NCBI GenBank assembly: GCA_002842045.1
Contig: PHBX01000011.1
Span: 210,610-274,609, forward strand
Direction of reading: 5' to 3'
Length of the DNA stretch: 64,000 nt
DNA from: Chloroflexi bacterium HGW-Chloroflexi-3
Lineage (GTDB): Bacteria; Chloroflexota; Anaerolineae; Anaerolineales; Anaerolineaceae
Below are positions 18,438-27,527 of the stretch, one piece after another (position 1 is the first letter of the stretch; each line of letters begins with the position of its first letter). A program made the position numbers and the translations under genes. The notes beneath the pieces are model-generated. The model did not search any database and had not been told where the DNA came from. It saw only the letters and a program-made list of their open reading frames with translations.

Positions 18438-19451
18438 ATGAACCGCAGTACTCTAAGCTCGTCAAATAAGAAATTTACACTTTCCATAGCAAAAGCCATC
18501 GACGGTTTCCTAAAATTTAAGGTAGCAGAGGGGTTAAGCCAGCGCACGGTTGACTCCTATGAATACTATCTGAACCAATGGATGAACCACATCGGAGATC
18601 AGGATGTTGCCAAAATCAAATCGTCCGATCTCACCAATTATCTTGCTTGGATGCGCACCGAGTACAAACCAAAGCGTTGGAATGGGAATGAAGATCCCCT
18701 GTCGGCTAAATCGCTGCGGAATGTTTACATCGCTTTGCGCGCCTTTTACACCTGGTTGAACAAAGAATTCAATCTGCCTAATCCAGCCAAAGAAATCACC
18801 CCACCCAAGTTTCCCCAACACGTTATTCAAACGTTCTCCAAAGAGGATATTGAAAAGCTGATCAAGGCCTGTATTTATTCGCGTGAAGCCCAAACCGAAC
18901 AGCGGCATAAATTTGTTATGCGCCGGCCTAGCGCCAACCGCGACCAGGCGATTGTCCTGACCTTGTTGGATACCGGGCTGCGTGCAACCGAGCTTTGTTC
19001 GCTGACTGTCGAAGATGTGGACTTGAAGACTGGCAAGGTGAATGTCCGGCATGGGGTCGGTGGAGGTGCAAAAGGTGGGAAAGGCCGTGTCACTTACCTG
19101 GGGAAGGTTGCCCGCAAGGCAGTCTGGCGTTACCTGGCCACTCGTGAAGATGGGAGCGATCCTAAAGCGCCGCTTTTCATCAGCGCTGGCGACCGTCCTT
19201 TCAACCGCGACAGCCTGCGCATCCTGATCCGACGTTTGGGCGAGCGGGCTCAGATCGCGCATGTCCATCCCCACAAATTTCGCCATACCTTTGCAATTAC
19301 CTATCTGCGTTCGGGTGGAGATGTCTTCACTCTCCAATCGCTGCTCGGCCACGGTTCGTTGGATATGGTGCGCCACTATGCCCAGATTGCTGAGGTAGAC
19401 GTGGAGAACGCGCATCGCAAGGCCAGCCCAGTGGATAATTGGAGACTGTAA
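18438..19451 (+). CDS. Tyrosine recombinase/integrase of the element
   Basis: The 337-residue protein is a XerC/D-type site-specific recombinase. An N-terminal SAM-like core-binding domain (about residues 18-115, AIDGFLKFKVAEGLSQRTVDSY is its opening, quoted here as KVAEGLSQRTVDSYEYY) precedes the catalytic domain. The catalytic set is visible: Arg in LLDTGLRATELCSLT, HxxR in HPHKFRHTFAI, His in LLGHGSLDMV and the nucleophile Tyr in RHYAQIAEVD. It begins 90 bases after tRNA-fMet, the usual place for the integrase of a tRNA-inserted island. GGAGG precedes the ATG. It converges on a second, divergent recombinase gene. Confidence 0.9.
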   Translation: MNRSTLSSSNKKFTLSIAKAIDGFLKFKVAEGLSQRTVDSYEYYLNQWMNHIGDQDVAKIKSSDLTNYLAWMRTEYKPKRWNGNEDPLSAKSLRNVYIALRAFYTWLNKEFNLPNPAKEITPPKFPQHVIQTFSKEDIEKLIKACIYSREAQTEQRHKFVMRRPSANRDQAIVLTLLDTGLRATELCSLTVEDVDLKTGKVNVRHGVGGGAKGGKGRVTYLGKVARKAVWRYLATREDGSDPKAPLFISAGDRPFNRDSLRILIRRLGERAQIAHVHPHKFRHTFAITYLRSGGDVFTLQSLLGHGSLDMVRHYAQIAEVDVENAHRKASPVDNWRL

Positions 19452-19459
19452 GAGGTTGC

Positions 19460-20575
19460 TCATTGGGTCAGCTTCCCGGCTATGAAGACCAGAGCACGGC
19501 CCAGGCTTTCTTTGCCTAAACTGCTGAGGTAGGTTTCCAACTCATTACCCGCACGGGGTGCTTCGCAATCCGGCGTGGACACTGCCCTACCAGACAGCCC
19601 TGCAATGCGATCCTGAACATCCGATGACAACATGGGTGCATAAGTGCTGTCGGTGATTTCGATGCTGTCGTGCATCAGGTTCATGGATACGGCTTTATAG
19701 TCGGCCATGGTTTGAGCGTGCAGCAATCCGAAAACGGCGTGTCCATGCCGGAATTTATGTGGCGATTTAAATTCCAATTTTGCCAATGAGAATAATAATT
19801 TCAAGCGTTTTTCCAACCCGTTCAAACGGCATTTGCCTGGCTCTTCATTAGAAAGGCTCTGTTCACCCCAGCAGTGTTCGATGGGAGCGTACCAGGGTGT
19901 GGTTGGTGGTAGTTTGGGTCGAACGATGGCGTCCCATCGTCGTACAGGAGCGAGCAGGTCTGGAATGTTCAACAAAAAAGTAGTGGCTTTCTTGGTGTTC
20001 TTGGTGTGGACGCCCAGTTCCGGCCACTGGCGAACGGTAAGGTTTTCCAGATCAAGTGCCGAGATTGGCAAAGTGACAAAGGCACTGCCGCGCATCCCTG
20101 AAAGAAACAGGAGCGCAGCTGCGGCTTGATCACGCAATAATGCCAGGTCATCTTGAGCAACCGGATAAGCGATTAATTGCCTGACTTCATCTTCGGATAC
20201 AAAAACATTCTCTGCCGTGACTTGAGGTTGACGGATCAGTCTGAGCGTATCTATCCAGGTCAACGGCAAATTGTTCAGTTCACGCGGATACGTTGCTTTT
20301 GCCCAACGGAAAAAGCGTTTGCTGGTATCCAGGATTTTCTTCTGGGTGGTACCGGCCAAAGTGCCTTTTCCATCTTTACCGGGCAAACTCGCCAGATAAC
20401 TGGGAAGGGTTGGGCGAATATCCTGGACAGTCTTAAAATCTTTCTCCCCCGCCCAAAGAAGTAAATGGCGCAAATAAAAACGGTAGCGATCCAGAGATGC
20501 CGGGTTCAGTTGCATCACCTCTTGGAGATAGGTAAGGTGTTTCCTGGTCTTAAGATAATTCTGTCGTTCGATCAT
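19460..20575 (-). CDS. Second, divergent tyrosine recombinase-like protein
   Basis: The 371-residue protein is a phage-integrase-family member with a diverged sequence. Catalytic positions can be traced: Arg in LSGMRGSAFVT (about residue 166), Lys in HTKNTKKAT, HxxR in SPHKFRHGHAV (about 288-298), His in LMHDSIEITDS and Tyr in STYAPM. It has an N-terminal core-binding-like region (RYRFYLRHLLLWAG). It overlaps the preceding HTH/zinc-ribbon gene by 26 bases, so both are probably co-translated. It may act in excision, in a second recombination event, or as an orphan. It converges with the first integrase. Confidence 0.8.
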   Translation of the reverse strand: MIERQNYLKTRKHLTYLQEVMQLNPASLDRYRFYLRHLLLWAGEKDFKTVQDIRPTLPSYLASLPGKDGKGTLAGTTQKKILDTSKRFFRWAKATYPRELNNLPLTWIDTLRLIRQPQVTAENVFVSEDEVRQLIAYPVAQDDLALLRDQAAAALLFLSGMRGSAFVTLPISALDLENLTVRQWPELGVHTKNTKKATTFLLNIPDLLAPVRRWDAIVRPKLPPTTPWYAPIEHCWGEQSLSNEEPGKCRLNGLEKRLKLLFSLAKLEFKSPHKFRHGHAVFGLLHAQTMADYKAVSMNLMHDSIEITDSTYAPMLSSDVQDRIAGLSGRAVSTPDCEAPRAGNELETYLSSLGKESLGRALVFIAGKLTQ

Positions 20576-20963
20576 ACCGATCTCCGCGATTGATAATGTG
20601 GCCGCACTGAGGACACTTTCCTTTGATATGGATTAACTTACCTTTGATATGGTGTACTTCGGGTGAGATAAGTTGGGTGATCTGGTTGCAGTGCATGCAG
20701 TAGCCTTCACTAGCTTCCAACTTACGATGTGTCCTTGGCTTTTGCTGGGCTTTGACCCAAATGGTAAAACTTTCACCATTTACCCACAAGTGATCCCGGC
20801 TATCCCGCTGATGCGGTGCGCCGGCTTGAAGCCAATCCCGTAAGGTGCTGTCTGGAATACCCAATTCTTCGCTTATCTCGCGCAGGGTGTAAAGCATGGG
20901 CAGCAAGCCAGGGGCACGGACGATGACGAGGTGGGGGATTTTCGTTCTACTTGGTGCTTCCAT
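20550..20963 (-). CDS. HTH and zinc-ribbon DNA-binding protein
   Basis: From the ATG at 20963 (GGAG nine bases upstream) the product is about 137 residues. It has a MerR/excisionase-like helix-turn-helix (YTLREISEELGIPDSTLRDW, about residues 25-44) and a C-terminal zinc ribbon built from CMHC and CPQCG pairs. It lies directly upstream of, and overlaps, the second recombinase gene; a recombination-directionality or accessory DNA-binding role is inferred from that linkage. I do not know a named family for this combination. Confidence 0.65.
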   Translation of the reverse strand: MEAPSRTKIPHLVIVRAPGLLPMLYTLREISEELGIPDSTLRDWLQAGAPHQRDSRDHLWVNGESFTIWVKAQQKPRTHRKLEASEGYCMHCNQITQLISPEVHHIKGKLIHIKGKCPQCGHIINRGDRYDRTTELS

Positions 20964-21017
20964 CCAACGATTCTCCAATCAATAAAAATCAAGTCAGTTG
21001 GTAACATCTTTAGGGAG

Positions 21018-21512
21018 TTACCCCAAATTGCCATTCCATTCCGAGGTCAGTCCGTGGACAGCATTGGAAACAACCTGGTTGATCCGTTCGATATCTTCGG
21101 GAGAAGGGGCTTGCGACTGTAACCCACCCATACCGGCACGAATCTTGGTAAGGGTCAAGGTCAACTGGTTTGCCAGTTTATTGGCGCGTTTGGCATCTTT
21201 GCGTACATCCTCCCATTTATGATTTGGGAAGACCAGTTCACCACAAATTTCTTCATCAATAAATGGCTCGGAAAATTCATTATCGTAAGCCGCAACCTGG
21301 ATCGACAAACAACGCGCCTCGAAACGATTCAGACAACGATGAATAGAATCCAACTGGTCCGCTATATCAAAGGCAGCCAACCCTTCATCCGACAGTTCGG
21401 CCAGATGCGTCACAATACCAGACAGGCGGGATAAGTCTTCTTGTAAAGTCACGACTTGGTCAGCCAATCGCCGGTTTTGTTTTTGAGTGTGTTTATCTAA
21501 ATTGCAGGTCAT
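21018..21512 (-). CDS. Hypothetical coiled-coil protein
   Basis: This 164-residue protein is predicted to be mostly helical with a leucine-rich heptad region at residues about 12-45 (LADQVVTLQEDLSRLSGIV). I do not recognise it. A Shine-Dalgarno AAGGAG lies upstream of the ATG at 21512. It is the first gene of a minus-strand group with the HTH/zinc-ribbon and second recombinase genes, separated by about 54 bases. Confidence 0.55.
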   Translation of the reverse strand: MTCNLDKHTQKQNRRLADQVVTLQEDLSRLSGIVTHLAELSDEGLAAFDIADQLDSIHRCLNRFEARCLSIQVAAYDNEFSEPFIDEEICGELVFPNHKWEDVRKDAKRANKLANQLTLTLTKIRAGMGGLQSQAPSPEDIERINQVVSNAVHGLTSEWNGNLG

Positions 21513-21632
21513 AAGCGCTCCTTGTCTATGTAAAAACTGTGATTAGAATAGCACCCAGGAATGACCTGCTCAAGGTGTCAATATTGACACCTGCTTTTTA
21601 TCCTGTTTTCTGCGAAAATTAGTTGTGATTGC

Positions 21633-21661
21633 TTGCATAAACTTTGAATGTACTCTATAAT
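21633..21661 (+). promoter_or_regulatory. Promoter for the LuxR-type regulator gene
   Basis: TTGCAT (21633-21638) and a perfect TATAAT (21656-21661) are 17 bases apart. The nearest plus-strand gene starts about 200 bases downstream, giving a long leader. Confidence 0.6.
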
Positions 21662-21666
21662 CAAAC

Positions 21667-21680
21667 AGAACTTATGTTCT
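21667..21680. promoter_or_regulatory. SOS-box-like palindrome
   Basis: AGAAC-TTAT-GTTCT is a perfect inverted repeat that fits the GAAC-N4-GTTC pattern of Gram-positive-type LexA operators, which has also been reported for Chloroflexota. It begins five bases after the -10 box, so a bound repressor would block the promoter. A further GAAC half-site follows at about 21689-21693. Confidence 0.5.
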
Positions 21681-21868
21681 ATAATACCAGAACAATAAAA
21701 TGCCGTTACCGTCCTTATCCATAACATCCTGAAATGATCGAAACGATTTTTTATTTTCACTATTGCCAAATTCCATCCTTCCCCCCTCGACGATTAAGTA
21801 TAGCGAGCAGGGGAATCTGTGTTTTAAGAACGATGCTTCCAGATCATTCATAGGGGAGGAAATCTTAA

Positions 21869-22282
21869 ATGCCGTTCATCAAGGTCAACAGCGACGAGGG
21901 TGATATTCTCGACCAGAACTTCAAGGGGTTGGATGGTGGGGAGAATATGCTGCCTGAATTATCGGATCCTTGTAGAGCGGTTGGTGATTATCATGGTTAT
22001 GAATTCACCATTACATCTAAAGAAGCGCCCCCGCCAGAAATTGAAGGCCCAAAATTATCTATGAGGGAGAGTGAAGTTTTGCAATATTTAGCCAATGGCT
22101 TCTCTCCTGACCAGATTGCTCTCAAGTTGGATATTAAAGTTAGGACGGTGAGAAAGCATCTTGATCATCTGGAAGCAAAATTCAAGACGGGTAGCCGAGA
22201 TCAATTAATGGCAAGAGCCGGGTACCTGCGGCTGTGTAACCCGTATCAAAGAGTGTTCTCACCCCCGAAAAACGAAAATTAA
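21869..22282 (+). CDS. LuxR-type HTH regulator
   Basis: This 137-residue protein has a C-terminal LuxR/GerE helix-turn-helix: LSMRESEVLQYLANGFSPDQ followed by a second helix with KVRTVRKHLDHLEAKF (about residues 63-110). The first 60 residues have no recognised receiver or sensor domain. GGGGAGGAAA lies upstream of the ATG. It stands behind a strong promoter with a SOS-box-like palindrome, so it may link the element's regulation to DNA damage; that is inference. Confidence 0.75.
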   Translation: MPFIKVNSDEGDILDQNFKGLDGGENMLPELSDPCRAVGDYHGYEFTITSKEAPPPEIEGPKLSMRESEVLQYLANGFSPDQIALKLDIKVRTVRKHLDHLEAKFKTGSRDQLMARAGYLRLCNPYQRVFSPPKNEN

Positions 22283-22400
22283 ATAACCACCGGTTAGTGG
22301 GTTGAGATCGTTGCTATAAATGAAAAAATATACTATCATTAACAAAGAACAAAATTTTCATTATCAGCATAGATCTTAGAAGCACACCCAAACGATCATT

Positions 22401-22814
22401 ATGTCCAAATTCCCGGACTGGTTTAAGCGAGAATATAGGCGATGGAGTCGATCCCAGCCAGGTGAAGAAGATTTCCTGGCTTTTTGTTCTCTATTAGGAT
22501 ACACACCGGAAACTGTATTATCCTGGATGCATGGAGAATCTACTCCCCAAAACTGCGAAGTTTTGAGTCTTGCCGGGTTGTTTGGCATTAAGATCTATAA
22601 GGTTTTGGGATTGCCAGAACCAGATAAAGAACTCTTAAAGACTTTCAACTCATTCTCAAATCTTGCAGGGGAACTTCGCAGCAAAGCAGCGCATGCACTT
22701 TGGGAAGCCGATGTGGAAATAAAACAAAAACAATTACTTCCCGAATCTGATGAAGCCAAAGCGATACTTGCTAAAGTATTTGACAAGTGGGGATTCAACT
22801 TCTCAGGGAATTAA
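22401..22814 (+). CDS. Hypothetical protein with XRE-like segment
   Basis: The 137-residue protein has a central stretch, about residues 20-75, that resembles a Cro/C1-type helix-turn-helix (FLAFCSLLGYTPETVLSWMH, then a LAGLFGIKIYKVLGL segment). The C-terminal half is helical and charged. I do not recognise a specific family. It lies between the LuxR-type gene and the BREX operon, followed by a terminator. Confidence 0.55.
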   Translation: MSKFPDWFKREYRRWSRSQPGEEDFLAFCSLLGYTPETVLSWMHGESTPQNCEVLSLAGLFGIKIYKVLGLPEPDKELLKTFNSFSNLAGELRSKAAHALWEADVEIKQKQLLPESDEAKAILAKVFDKWGFNFSGN

Positions 22815-22873
22815 GTTTTAAATAATTGAGTGAAATAACAGAGGGGCATTCAGAAATGTACTTTAATTAAATT

Positions 22874-22900
22874 AAAGGCACCTGGTCTGGGTGCTTTTTT
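22874..22900 (+). terminator. Intrinsic terminator before the BREX operon
   Basis: AAAGGCACC and GGTGCTTTTTT form a short stem with a one-base bulge, followed by six T. It isolates the BREX promoter from the upstream gene. Confidence 0.65.
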
Positions 22901-22937
22901 GATGAGTGGACTGCAGGTAAGTGTTCTATCTATCCAA

Positions 22938-23000
22938 TTGCTAATTCAAAGCCGAATTTCATTAGCAACTATCAATAATGAGTATATAATTATGATAGTT
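22938..23000 (+). promoter_or_regulatory. BREX operon promoter with two overlapping inverted repeats
   Basis: TTAGCA (22962-22967) and TATAAT (22985-22990) are 17 bases apart, about 42 bases before the first gene. Two 8-bp inverted repeats surround them: TTGCTAAT/ATTAGCAA (22938-22945 with 22961-22968) and AACTATCA/TGATAGTT (22967-22974 with 22993-23000). The arrangement suggests repression, perhaps by the small HTH protein encoded first in the operon. Confidence 0.6.
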
Positions 23001-23031
23001 ACTCTCTTACCTTTCTAAAAAAGAAGGCAAA

Positions 23032-23232
23032 ATGTTAGATAACCTTCCCCCAGTCATGACAATTGAGGAAGCATCAAAATATCTGCAAATCCCATTGTCG
23101 TCTCTTTACAAACTTGCACAAGATGGGAAAATCCCGTGCCAGAAAGTTGGCAGGCATTGGCGGTTTCGTAAAGAAACGATAGATCATTGGCTGGATGAAA
23201 ATCACGCTAATGAATTAAAAAAGGATCAATAG
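23032..23232 (+). CDS. Excisionase-family HTH protein leading the BREX operon
   Basis: This 66-residue protein is a single winged-helix/MerR-like domain of the excisionase family: VMTIEEASKYLQIPLSSLYK, then GKIPCQKVGRHWRFRKETID. Such short HTH genes commonly precede brxF in type 3 BREX loci. It starts right after the operator-bearing promoter and ends four bases before brxF, so it is a good candidate autoregulator of the operon. Confidence 0.75.
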   Translation: MLDNLPPVMTIEEASKYLQIPLSSLYKLAQDGKIPCQKVGRHWRFRKETIDHWLDENHANELKKDQ

Positions 23233-23236
23233 CATT

Positions 23237-23713
23237 ATGCAGGCCTTTCAAGATGAACTGCTTGTCCGGTTAGCTATCGCACCACAGCAGTATCATCGAT
23301 TGATAATAATTCTCAATCCAGATAGTCGGATTGTCGACATGTCCAAGTTAGACATCGCCGGCAAATTTGGATTAAGATACATCAATCTTGGTTTGATTCT
23401 CAGCCAAATGCTTCTTGATCTAACCGAGCGACAAAAGGCTTTAAAGATGCCACAACTGGTCGATCAAATTATTGGATGTATTGAGGATAAACCAGCCGTA
23501 CTTGACCATATAGAGATATTATTCGAGCCAAGCTTACAACAAGACCCATTGCGTTTATTACAAGGCATGTCTCGTAATAGGACCATCCTCGCAATCTGGA
23601 ATGGCCAAGTTAATAATGGGTATTTGACCTACGCAGCAACAGAACACCCCGAATATCGCAAATATTCCATCCGCGATTTGAATATATTATCACTATCTGA
23701 TTATTCAGAATAA
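23237..23713 (+). CDS. brxF: BREX type 3 protein BrxF
   Basis: The 158-residue protein occupies the brxF position and has the length and alpha/beta pattern of BrxF, a P-loop-fold ATPase-like component of type 3 BREX. The first strand and loop, RLIIILNPDSRIVDMSK (about residues 21-37), stand where a Walker A motif would be, but no GxxxxGK[ST] is present, so nucleotide binding may be lost or atypical. Downstream segments ILFEPSLQQDPLRLLQGMSRN (shortened: FEPSLQQDPLRLLQGM) and RTILAIWNG resemble Walker B and sensor strands. It begins four bases after the HTH gene. Assignment rests mainly on context plus overall resemblance. Confidence 0.75.
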   Translation: MQAFQDELLVRLAIAPQQYHRLIIILNPDSRIVDMSKLDIAGKFGLRYINLGLILSQMLLDLTERQKALKMPQLVDQIIGCIEDKPAVLDHIEILFEPSLQQDPLRLLQGMSRNRTILAIWNGQVNNGYLTYAATEHPEYRKYSIRDLNILSLSDYSE

Positions 23714-23737
23714 ACCGCTAATGCCTCAGGAGCTAGT

Positions 23738-26700
23738 ATGAAATTTCGTGACTTAATCCAATTTGAACCCATTGAATCTGTAATCCAACTCCGTTCTGCA
23801 GATCAACTGACTAACGCTCAGCGCTTGGTGGCATCGTATGTAATTTCGAAAGATATGGCAGAACGAATTGTGAATCTTGTGATTCCAAATCTGCAATTTG
23901 AAGAACCCTTTGATAACAAAGGATTGATGGTTGTAGGAAATTATGGAACTGGTAAATCGCACTTGATGTCGTTTATTTCAGCAGTAGTCGAACATCCTGA
24001 ACTGACATCATTTATTCGCCAGTCGGAAAAAATAAAAAGAGCAGATGGTCAATATACTACCGTCACTGATGAAGTAAAGAGAATCACTGGCAAGTTCAAG
24101 GTAATTCGAACAGAAATCGGTTATACCACGATGCCCCTCCGTGACATTCTGGTTGCAGAGTTGGAAGAATTTCTAGCCTCAATTGGTGTTAACTTTACTT
24201 TTCCTCCGGCCAATCAGGTATCTTCTTATAAAGATCCTTTCGAGCGGATGATGGCTGCCTTTGAAAGTATCTACCCTGATCATGGACTATTATTGGTGGT
24301 TGATGAATTACTAGATTATTTGCGGACAAGACGAGATCAAGAATTAATATTGGATTTGAGTTTCCTGCGCGAAATCGGAGAGGTTTCAAAAGACCTGCGT
24401 TTTCGGTTTATTGCTGGAGTCCAGGAAACCCTTTTTGACAACGAACGATTTTCTTTTGTGGCCGATAGTATGCGCCGCGTGCAAGCTCGTTTTGAGCAGA
24501 TACTCATCGCCCGTCAAGATGTAAAGTTTGTTGTTTCCGAAAGGTTATTGAAAAAAACTGTTGACCAGCAAGCCAAGATTCGCGAATATTTGCTGCGTTT
24601 CGCCCGGTGTTACGGGAATATGAATGAGCGTCTTGACGAATATGTTCGCATGTTCCCAATTCACCCTGACTACATTGATATTTTTGAACGTATTACCGTT
24701 GTCGAAAAGCGTGAAGTATTAAAGACTCTTTCTTTGGCAATGAAACGAATTCTGGATGAAGAGATTCCTCAGGACCACCCCAAACTTATCGCTTACGATA
24801 GTTATTGGGCCAACCTCCGTGAGAATCCGGCTTTCAGGGCAGTTCCGGATATTCGAAAAGTTATAGATGTCAGCCAGACGCTTGAAACACGTATCGAACA
24901 GGGTTTCACCCGTAAAGCATATCTCCCAATGGCTCGTCGAGTTATTCAGGCACTTTCTGTCCACCGGTTATCTACTAATAATATTCGCGCAAAAACAGGT
25001 CCTACCGCATCAGAATTACGCGATACTTTATGCCTATATCAAGTTGGAATTGAAGATATGGGGGGAGAGGTGGCTGATAATTTACTCACCCAGGTTGAAA
25101 CGATCCTCCGGGAAATCCTCAAGACAGTCAACGGACAATTTATTTCCCGTGTGGATGACAGTGGTCAGGTATTTCTTGATGTAGATAAAGATATTGACCA
25201 TGCCGCACTTATTGATAAACGGATTGAATCCTTAGATACAAACCGACTTGACCTCGCTTATTATGGCGCACTGACTCGCATACTAGAACGTACGGATAGT
25301 TACTATCCAGGAACACACCTGGCGTGGGAATATGATGATGGTATAGAATGGCGAGATCGCCATGCCGCTCGATCCGGGTATCTATTTTTTGGCACTCCAA
25401 ACCAGCGATCCACAGCCCAACCTGAACGTGATTTCTATATCTATTTTATTCAACCGCATGATGCGCCTGTTTATTCCGATGAGAAGAAGTCAGACGAAGT
25501 TTTTTGGAAGTTGGTTAATTCAGATGATGAATTCAGGATGGCATTAAGACGCTATGCTGCTGCACTTGACTTGTCTTCCACTTCTTCCGGACAAGATAAA
25601 TCAACTTATGAAACAAAAGCGGGAGAATTCCTAACCACAATGGTCAAGTGGCTACAGCAGCATATTACGACTGCATATGAGGTAACCTGCCAGGGTGTTA
25701 GCCGAAACGTTGCCGAATGGATCAAGCATGGGCAAATTTCCGTTTCATTTAGTAGCAATCGGCTTAATGTTCGTGATTTAGTTAATCTTGTAAGCAGCGT
25801 TTGCCTGGTGCCGAGCTTCCAAAATGATGCTCCCGAGTACCCAGTTTTTTCCCTTACAATCACGAATAAAAGTCGGCCACAAGCCGCCCAAGATGCTATA
25901 CGCTGGATTCGAGGAGTAACCAAGACACAGCAGGCTGCCGCGGTGCTTGATGCTCTGGAATTATTGGATGGCGACCGACTATCCATAGGCAATTCCCGTT
26001 ACGCCAACCACATTATGGATTTACTTCGTAAAAAAGGTAATGGGCAGGTACTCAACCGTAGTGAATTGATTACTGATGATTACGGTGTCGAGTATATGTC
26101 GCCAGACCTTTTCCGATTAGAACCCGAATGGGTTGCCGTTCTGCTAGCAGCTCTGGTTTACAACGGCAACCTAGTATTATCCATTACTGGTAAAAAATTC
26201 GATGCGAGTATGATGGATGCCATGGCTGCAACATCGATTGATGATATATGCCGATTTAAATATATAGAATTCCCCAAAGATTGGAACATCCCTGCACTAA
26301 AAGCCCTAATGGAATTGGTTGGATTAGAACCTGGTAAAGCTATTCTCATTACACAAGGTAGTTCTATTGCAGACACAATCGTGTCCCAAGAATTGATCCC
26401 AAAGATTGGCGAGATGGTCAATCGCTTCGTAATGGCACAACAAACTCTTCAATCTGGACTATCATTTTGGGGAACACCGCTTTATTCCGAGAATGAGCGC
26501 AATGAATTTATGTCAAGAATTGCTTCAGCGAAGAGTTTCCTTGAAACTTCGCAGGCTTTCAATACACCTGGAAAACTAAAGAATTTTACCGTTGAAACGG
26601 CAATTATTCAGCAGCACCAGGCAGCACTCGATACACTCAAAGAATCGGAAGCTATACAGGCATTAGTTGCTGATCTAAACCCATTGGCTAATTATTGTTC

Positions 26701-27508
26701 TCAAGCTGCGTTGGCATTGCCCTCTGAACATCCTTGGGTTGAAAAGGTTCACGATCAGCAAGCACAAATTATCGCTCATCTCAAAACTCCATCGAAGCGC
26801 AATCAAATTGGTTTTCGCCAACAAATCCTTCAAAGCCTGACGCAGTTGAAGAAGGAATATCAGGTTATTTACATCGGTCTCCATACGAAGGCTCGATTAA
26901 ATCTAACCGAAGATAAACGCAAGGCGGCATTACTCCATGACAGCCGACTAGAGCAGTTGCGCAAACTGGCAACGATTGAATTAATGCATTCTGGTCAATT
27001 AAATGATCTTCAGAACCGGTTAATTGGATTAAAGACGTGCTTTGCGATGACCGAAACAGATCTGCAATCAACCCCCGTTTGTCCTCATTGCGGTTTTAAG
27101 CCGGCAGCCGAACCAGAAAATATTAATGCCGGTTTTCAGCTGAAACAATTGGACCTGGAATTAGATGCTCTGGTTTCTGAATGGGCAAAAGGGTTGTTAG
27201 ACAATCTGGAAGATCCAATGACACAAGCGAATCTGGAACTTCTACGTCCGGAATATCAAAAAGTTATTCATAACTTTATCGCTGAACGCCACTTGCCGGA
27301 TCCTGTCTCCAATGAATTTATTCTGGCGGCGCAAGAAGTGCTTTCCACGTTGACTAAGATCACCATCAAGGTGGAGGAGCTTCGCACAGTATTACAAAAC
27401 GGTGGATCGCCTGTGACTGTTCAGGAATACCGTAAGCGTTTTGAAGAACACCTGACAAATCTGACCAAAGGGAAAGATTCCAGCAAGGTCAGAATCGTAA
27501 TCGAATGA
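23738..27508 (+). CDS. brxC: BREX type 3 large ATPase BrxC
   Basis: The 1256-residue protein is the large P-loop ATPase of the system. Walker A is GNYGTGKS (residues 67-74) and Walker [13 protein letters not shown] (about 187-198). A zinc-binding CPHCGFKP lies near residue 1112, followed by a helical C-terminal tail. BrxC/PglY proteins are essential for BREX host methylation and phage exclusion and are thought to remodel or load the methyltransferase complex on DNA. The gene follows brxF by 24 bases with AGGAGC as ribosome site. Its size and place are as expected for type 3. Confidence 0.88.
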   Translation: MKFRDLIQFEPIESVIQLRSADQLTNAQRLVASYVISKDMAERIVNLVIPNLQFEEPFDNKGLMVVGNYGTGKSHLMSFISAVVEHPELTSFIRQSEKIKRADGQYTTVTDEVKRITGKFKVIRTEIGYTTMPLRDILVAELEEFLASIGVNFTFPPANQVSSYKDPFERMMAAFESIYPDHGLLLVVDELLDYLRTRRDQELILDLSFLREIGEVSKDLRFRFIAGVQETLFDNERFSFVADSMRRVQARFEQILIARQDVKFVVSERLLKKTVDQQAKIREYLLRFARCYGNMNERLDEYVRMFPIHPDYIDIFERITVVEKREVLKTLSLAMKRILDEEIPQDHPKLIAYDSYWANLRENPAFRAVPDIRKVIDVSQTLETRIEQGFTRKAYLPMARRVIQALSVHRLSTNNIRAKTGPTASELRDTLCLYQVGIEDMGGEVADNLLTQVETILREILKTVNGQFISRVDDSGQVFLDVDKDIDHAALIDKRIESLDTNRLDLAYYGALTRILERTDSYYPGTHLAWEYDDGIEWRDRHAARSGYLFFGTPNQRSTAQPERDFYIYFIQPHDAPVYSDEKKSDEVFWKLVNSDDEFRMALRRYAAALDLSSTSSGQDKSTYETKAGEFLTTMVKWLQQHITTAYEVTCQGVSRNVAEWIKHGQISVSFSSNRLNVRDLVNLVSSVCLVPSFQNDAPEYPVFSLTITNKSRPQAAQDAIRWIRGVTKTQQAAAVLDALELLDGDRLSIGNSRYANHIMDLLRKKGNGQVLNRSELITDDYGVEYMSPDLFRLEPEWVAVLLAALVYNGNLVLSITGKKFDASMMDAMAATSIDDICRFKYIEFPKDWNIPALKALMELVGLEPGKAILITQGSSIADTIVSQELIPKIGEMVNRFVMAQQTLQSGLSFWGTPLYSENERNEFMSRIASAKSFLETSQAFNTPGKLKNFTVETAIIQQHQAALDTLKESEAIQALVADLNPLANYCSQAALALPSEHPWVEKVHDQQAQIIAHLKTPSKRNQIGFRQQILQSLTQLKKEYQVIYIGLHTKARLNLTEDKRKAALLHDSRLEQLRKLATIELMHSGQLNDLQNRLIGLKTCFAMTETDLQSTPVCPHCGFKPAAEPENINAGFQLKQLDLELDALVSEWAKGLLDNLEDPMTQANLELLRPEYQKVIHNFIAERHLPDPVSNEFILAAQEVLSTLTKITIKVEELRTVLQNGGSPVTVQEYRKRFEEHLTNLTKGKDSSKVRIVIE

Positions 27509-27527
27509 TTAGACTTCGGGAGGAATA

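Larger units (their letters stand above)
21513..21868. other. Divergent regulatory region
   Basis: These 356 bases separate the coiled-coil gene (minus) from the LuxR-type gene (plus). They contain the plus-strand promoter and palindrome listed separately. Short open frames here have no supporting features. Confidence 0.5.

Noticed and set aside
18534..19463. 309-codon minus-strand frame opposite the integrase
   Set aside because: Entirely antisense to a recombinase with all catalytic motifs; no own ribosome site or recognisable domain.
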